44,838 bases of DNA from Aquabacterium sp. Lineage in GTDB: Bacteria > Pseudomonadota > Gammaproteobacteria > Burkholderiales > Burkholderiaceae_C. Below, piece by piece: positions 42,985 to 44,838 of the stretch. Numbering within the stretch: the stretch's first letter is position 1; each line of letters starts with the position of its first letter. The stretch covers positions 1 through 44,838 of the forward strand of contig SCTQ01000016.1 of assembly GCA_004322345.1 (NCBI GenBank). Direction: 5' to 3'. Made by a program: the position numbers and the translations under genes. The notes below the pieces were generated by a model, which saw only the letters and a list, made by a program, of their open reading frames with translations, had not been told where the DNA came from and ran no database searches.

Positions 42985-43004
42985 GCGAGCGCTCCCGCGC
43001 TCGC
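42985..43004. terminator. Hairpin after ECI2-like gene
   Basis: GCGAGCGC-TCCC-GCGCTCGC is a perfect 8-bp stem 6 bp after the stop. There is no T-run, so it may be a weak terminator or an mRNA-stabilising structure. The rest of 43005-43107 is GC-rich intergenic sequence with another GCGCGCGACGCGCGC-type palindrome. Confidence 0.5.
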
Positions 43005-43107
43005 ACCCCTCAGCCCGGCCCAGCGAACACCGTGGATCCGGCTTGGCCGGGCCACTGGTGTTGCCCCTGGCAGGGGGCGCGCGACGCGCGCAGGGGGTGA
43101 GCGTCAG

Positions 43108-43308
43108 TCAGAACCGCGAAGCGTTCGAGATCGCCATGCGCGCCGTCAGCATCGCGTCGGCCGCGTGATCGCTGCCGCCATCCATCTGCATCTCGACCAG
43201 GCTGTGCTGGAACTCGACCAGCACGCCGCGCAGGTGCTGGAGGCTGGAGGACAGGTCCGCGAAAGCGGCACGGAGTTCTTCTTCGCCGGGGGCTGGGTTA
43301 CTGCTCAT
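43108..43308 (-). CDS. Small acidic protein, unknown function
   Basis: This 66-residue protein starts at ATG 43308 with AGGAG at good spacing. It is predicted to be largely helical (EEELRAAFADLSSSLQHLRG, then VLVEFQHSLVEMQMDGG) with heptad-like hydrophobic spacing and no membrane segment. I do not recognise the family. It is convergent with the ECI2-like gene and lies 162 bp downstream of the next minus-strand gene. A longer reading to 43449 adds a basic leader without a ribosome-binding site and is rejected. Confidence 0.65.
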   Translation of the reverse strand: MSSNPAPGEEELRAAFADLSSSLQHLRGVLVEFQHSLVEMQMDGGSDHAADAMLTARMAISNASRF

Positions 43309-43470
43309 GATGGCTCCTGACTCGAACGGAACGCTGCGGCGTACCGGGTTACTACTTGAGGCCATCGTAGGCGCTCGCGCCCGGATCGCCTTCCCCGCGC
43401 TCGCGGGGCATTCCCCTGTTCGTCCGGTCCGCGGCCGGGGTCCGTTCACATTGCGAACCCCGCCCGGGAA

Positions 43471-44283
43471 TCAGTCACCGGAGAACCACCCGCGCACCCT
43501 TTGCACCATACCCGCGGGCAGCGACAGCGCCCGGCCGGCCAGCGCCTCACCCGTCTCGGCGGAGGGTCGGAAGAACTTCTTCTGGAACTGCGGCCACATG
43601 GTCTGGAAGAAGGCCTTGAGGTCGGCGCGGCCGGCGCAGGGCAGCTCGGTGCCGTTCTGCCAGGTCGGGTTGCACAGCTCGAAGAAGGCGATCTTGGGCA
43701 CGTCGCGGCGCAGCTCGGGCGTGACGCCGGCCACGCCGTCCTTCAGGCAGTTCGCGTTGGGCCCGAAGTCCAGCAGCATGGTCTCCAGGTTCAGCTTGCC
43801 GGGGAACATCCGCTCGCAATAGGCCAGCACGACGGCCCGCAGCTGCGGGTCCTCGCGGTCGATGCGCGGGTAGTACTCGGGGAAGTTGTTGGCCAGCAGC
43901 AGATAGGTCTTGTAGCCCTTGGAGATCAGCAGCCAGTACTGAGGGATGAAGGGGTTCTTCGCGATCTCGATCAGCAGGCGACGGATGAAGGCCGACTGCA
44001 GCGCCCGCGAGCCCCAGTACTCGCGCTCGATCACCGTGTCGCCGCTGAAGACACCGCGCACGCGGCGCCCGCCGACGTTCATATGGAGCACCGCGTAGGT
44101 CGAGAAGCCGACGATCAGGCCATCACGCTTGCGCTGCAGCAGGAAGACGCCGGTCTTCTTGCTGAGATCCGACAGGAAAGTCTCCAGCGGCGCGTGGTCG
44201 TAGTAGGCGGCGAAGATCTCGTAGAGGCGGCGGATCTCGGCGATGGACAGGCGCTGGATGGGCCGGTAGGAGGAAGTGATCAT
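43471..44283 (-). CDS. Uncharacterised protein, possible GNAT-like fold
   Basis: This 270-residue soluble protein has no signal peptide. The N-terminal half has strands and helices (VGFSTYAVLHMNVGG, GVFSGDTVIEREYWGS, ALQSAFIRRLLIEI) that resemble an acetyltransferase-like fold, but no clear acetyl-CoA loop is seen, so this is weak. Several Tyr/Phe-rich segments (YKTYLLLANNFPEYYPRI) and ELCNPTWQNGTELPCAGRAD follow. Start at ATG 44283 is chosen because the conserved-looking sequence begins there and the upstream extension is low in structure. The locally AT-richer stretch 44284-44515 probably contains its promoter. Confidence 0.7.
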   Translation of the reverse strand: MITSSYRPIQRLSIAEIRRLYEIFAAYYDHAPLETFLSDLSKKTGVFLLQRKRDGLIVGFSTYAVLHMNVGGRRVRGVFSGDTVIEREYWGSRALQSAFIRRLLIEIAKNPFIPQYWLLISKGYKTYLLLANNFPEYYPRIDREDPQLRAVVLAYCERMFPGKLNLETMLLDFGPNANCLKDGVAGVTPELRRDVPKIAFFELCNPTWQNGTELPCAGRADLKAFFQTMWPQFQKKFFRPSAETGEALAGRALSLPAGMVQRVRGWFSGD

Positions 44284-44512
44284 GGCGGCGGCCGTGGCAA
44301 GGTGCGGTTGGGACCCGACGGCCCGTCGACCCTGCTGGCCCGCGGGCGTCTCTGTTTGAAACGACGACCGGATTCTGGTCAGCGCAAACCCACCATCCGC
44401 GCGGGTTATCCCAGAGCAATAGCCGCGCACCCCTCACCCACGGGTGGCCGATCAGGCCAAATGTTTTCCCCCGTACGAATGTTTGAAACAGCGCGTGACC
44501 CACGCTGCGCCC

Positions 44513-44632
44513 TTTCAACGCTCCCGCAGGCATCGCCCACTGGCTGGCGCGGCAGGGGCCGAGCGCCGGGCCGCCCCAAGCCGGCCCCGTCCCCTCGGGG
44601 ACCGGACCGCGTACCCGCGGACCGAGGGGCTC
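44513..44632 (-). repeat. Interspersed two-hairpin element, copy 3 (inverted)
   Basis: Read on the minus strand, this stretch matches 5579-5710 almost base for base: the GCCCCTCGGTCC lead, a first hairpin with one T-T mismatch (44605-44624), the second hairpin at 44555-44588 with the GGGGCCG/CGGCCCC stem and the same 20-nt loop, and the start of one tandem-type unit ending in GGGAGCGTTGAA. It lies upstream of the 270-residue protein gene. Confidence 0.8.
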
Positions 44633-44750
44633 ACACAACTCGAGCGCCGGGCCGCCCCGCAGCGCCGGTTCACCGCCCCTGCCTGCATCACCGGCTGGCG
44701 GAGACGGCAGGGGCCGAGCGCCGGGCCGCCCCAAGCCGGCCCCCGTCCCC
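44633..44750 (-). repeat. Interspersed hairpin element copy 4 with 74-bp units (inverted)
   Basis: On the minus strand, a second hairpin copy (44710-44743) with the GGGGCCG/CGGCCCC stem and the common loop is followed by one full 74-bp unit (from 44729) and the start of another (from 44655) that breaks off at 44640 into GTTGTGTGA before copy 3 begins. This and copy 3 fill most of the 555-bp gene-free right end. I see no supported gene in 44751-44838. Confidence 0.75.
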
Positions 44751-44838
44751 TTGTATCTTTGGAACCGCAGTTTCGGACCGTCTCACGTAGCCCGTCGTCC
44801 CCTTGGGCGAGAAGCCCGTCCCCAAGCACTGGGCGCGT

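Noticed and set aside
44515-44829. Minus-strand 104-codon frame at the right end
   Set aside because: It lies entirely in the hairpin repeat region and its translation matches other frames of the same repeat; no ribosome-binding site.

Overview
The window is GC-rich (about 70%), with genes packed on both strands, many ATGA- or GTGA-type overlaps and several GTG/TTG starts. The protein families and gene order (transketolase next to gap, a LysR gene divergent from a pirin gene, TetR-acyl-CoA dehydrogenase-DUF2147-FadB-like-thiolase, SET-birA-SPOR) suggest a chromosomal segment of a betaproteobacterium of the order Burkholderiales. A Roseateles/Mitsuaria/Rubrivivax-type lineage is my best guess, made from gene content alone. 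I saw no tRNA, rRNA, CRISPR array, transposase or prophage.

Layout. (1) 1-5576: a 5'-truncated DUF4178 protein, a DUF350 membrane protein, a membrane-anchored spermidine-synthase-like enzyme and an exported FAD-dependent oxidoreductase form a tight operon; a small membrane protein follows. (2) 5577-6078: a GC-rich repeat region with a two-hairpin element and six tandem 73-76 bp units arranged as 149-bp dimers. (3) 6079-9163, minus strand: a PAS-PAS-GGDEF protein, a methyltransferase and a MurU-like nucleotidyltransferase. (4) 9350-15143, plus strand: transketolase, an exported PKD-like protein, GAPDH, a terminator, and a secreted subtilase with a Gly-rich/TM/Arg sorting tail. (5) 15154-17437, minus strand: SET-domain protein, BirA and a SPOR-like protein. 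These are separated from plus-strand topB by a promoter region holding a perfect 56-bp alternating pyrimidine-purine tract. (6) 17563-28099: topB, a membrane protein, a MaoC-type hydratase, a transglutaminase-like protein (minus), a beta-lactamase-fold protein, proA, queC, LysR (minus), pirin and an FMN reductase. (7) 28168-31475, minus strand: two chalcone-isomerase-fold exported proteins, a lower-GC outer-membrane-transporter-like protein and an HNH endonuclease. (8) 31595-34116: a trypsin-like protease translationally coupled to an FHA membrane protein. (9) 34282-42979: a TetR-controlled fatty-acid beta-oxidation block. (10) 43108-44838: two uncharacterised minus-strand genes and inverted copies of the repeat seen at 5.6 kb.

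How the genes work together. The left operon combines polyamine-synthase and redox enzymes with membrane proteins of families associated with envelope-stress loci, so it may make or modify a polyamine-like metabolite at the membrane. The right block gives a nearly complete beta-oxidation spiral: acyl-CoA dehydrogenase, bifunctional hydratase/3-hydroxyacyl-CoA dehydrogenase, thiolase, and an ECI2-like enoyl-CoA isomerase. A TetR regulator with an ACGA-N4-TCGT operator just upstream of its own start probably controls it. The least explained signals are the repeat element, which shows compensatory stem changes around an invariant 20-nt loop; the alternating tract in front of topB; and the polyamine/DUF4178/DUF350 operon.
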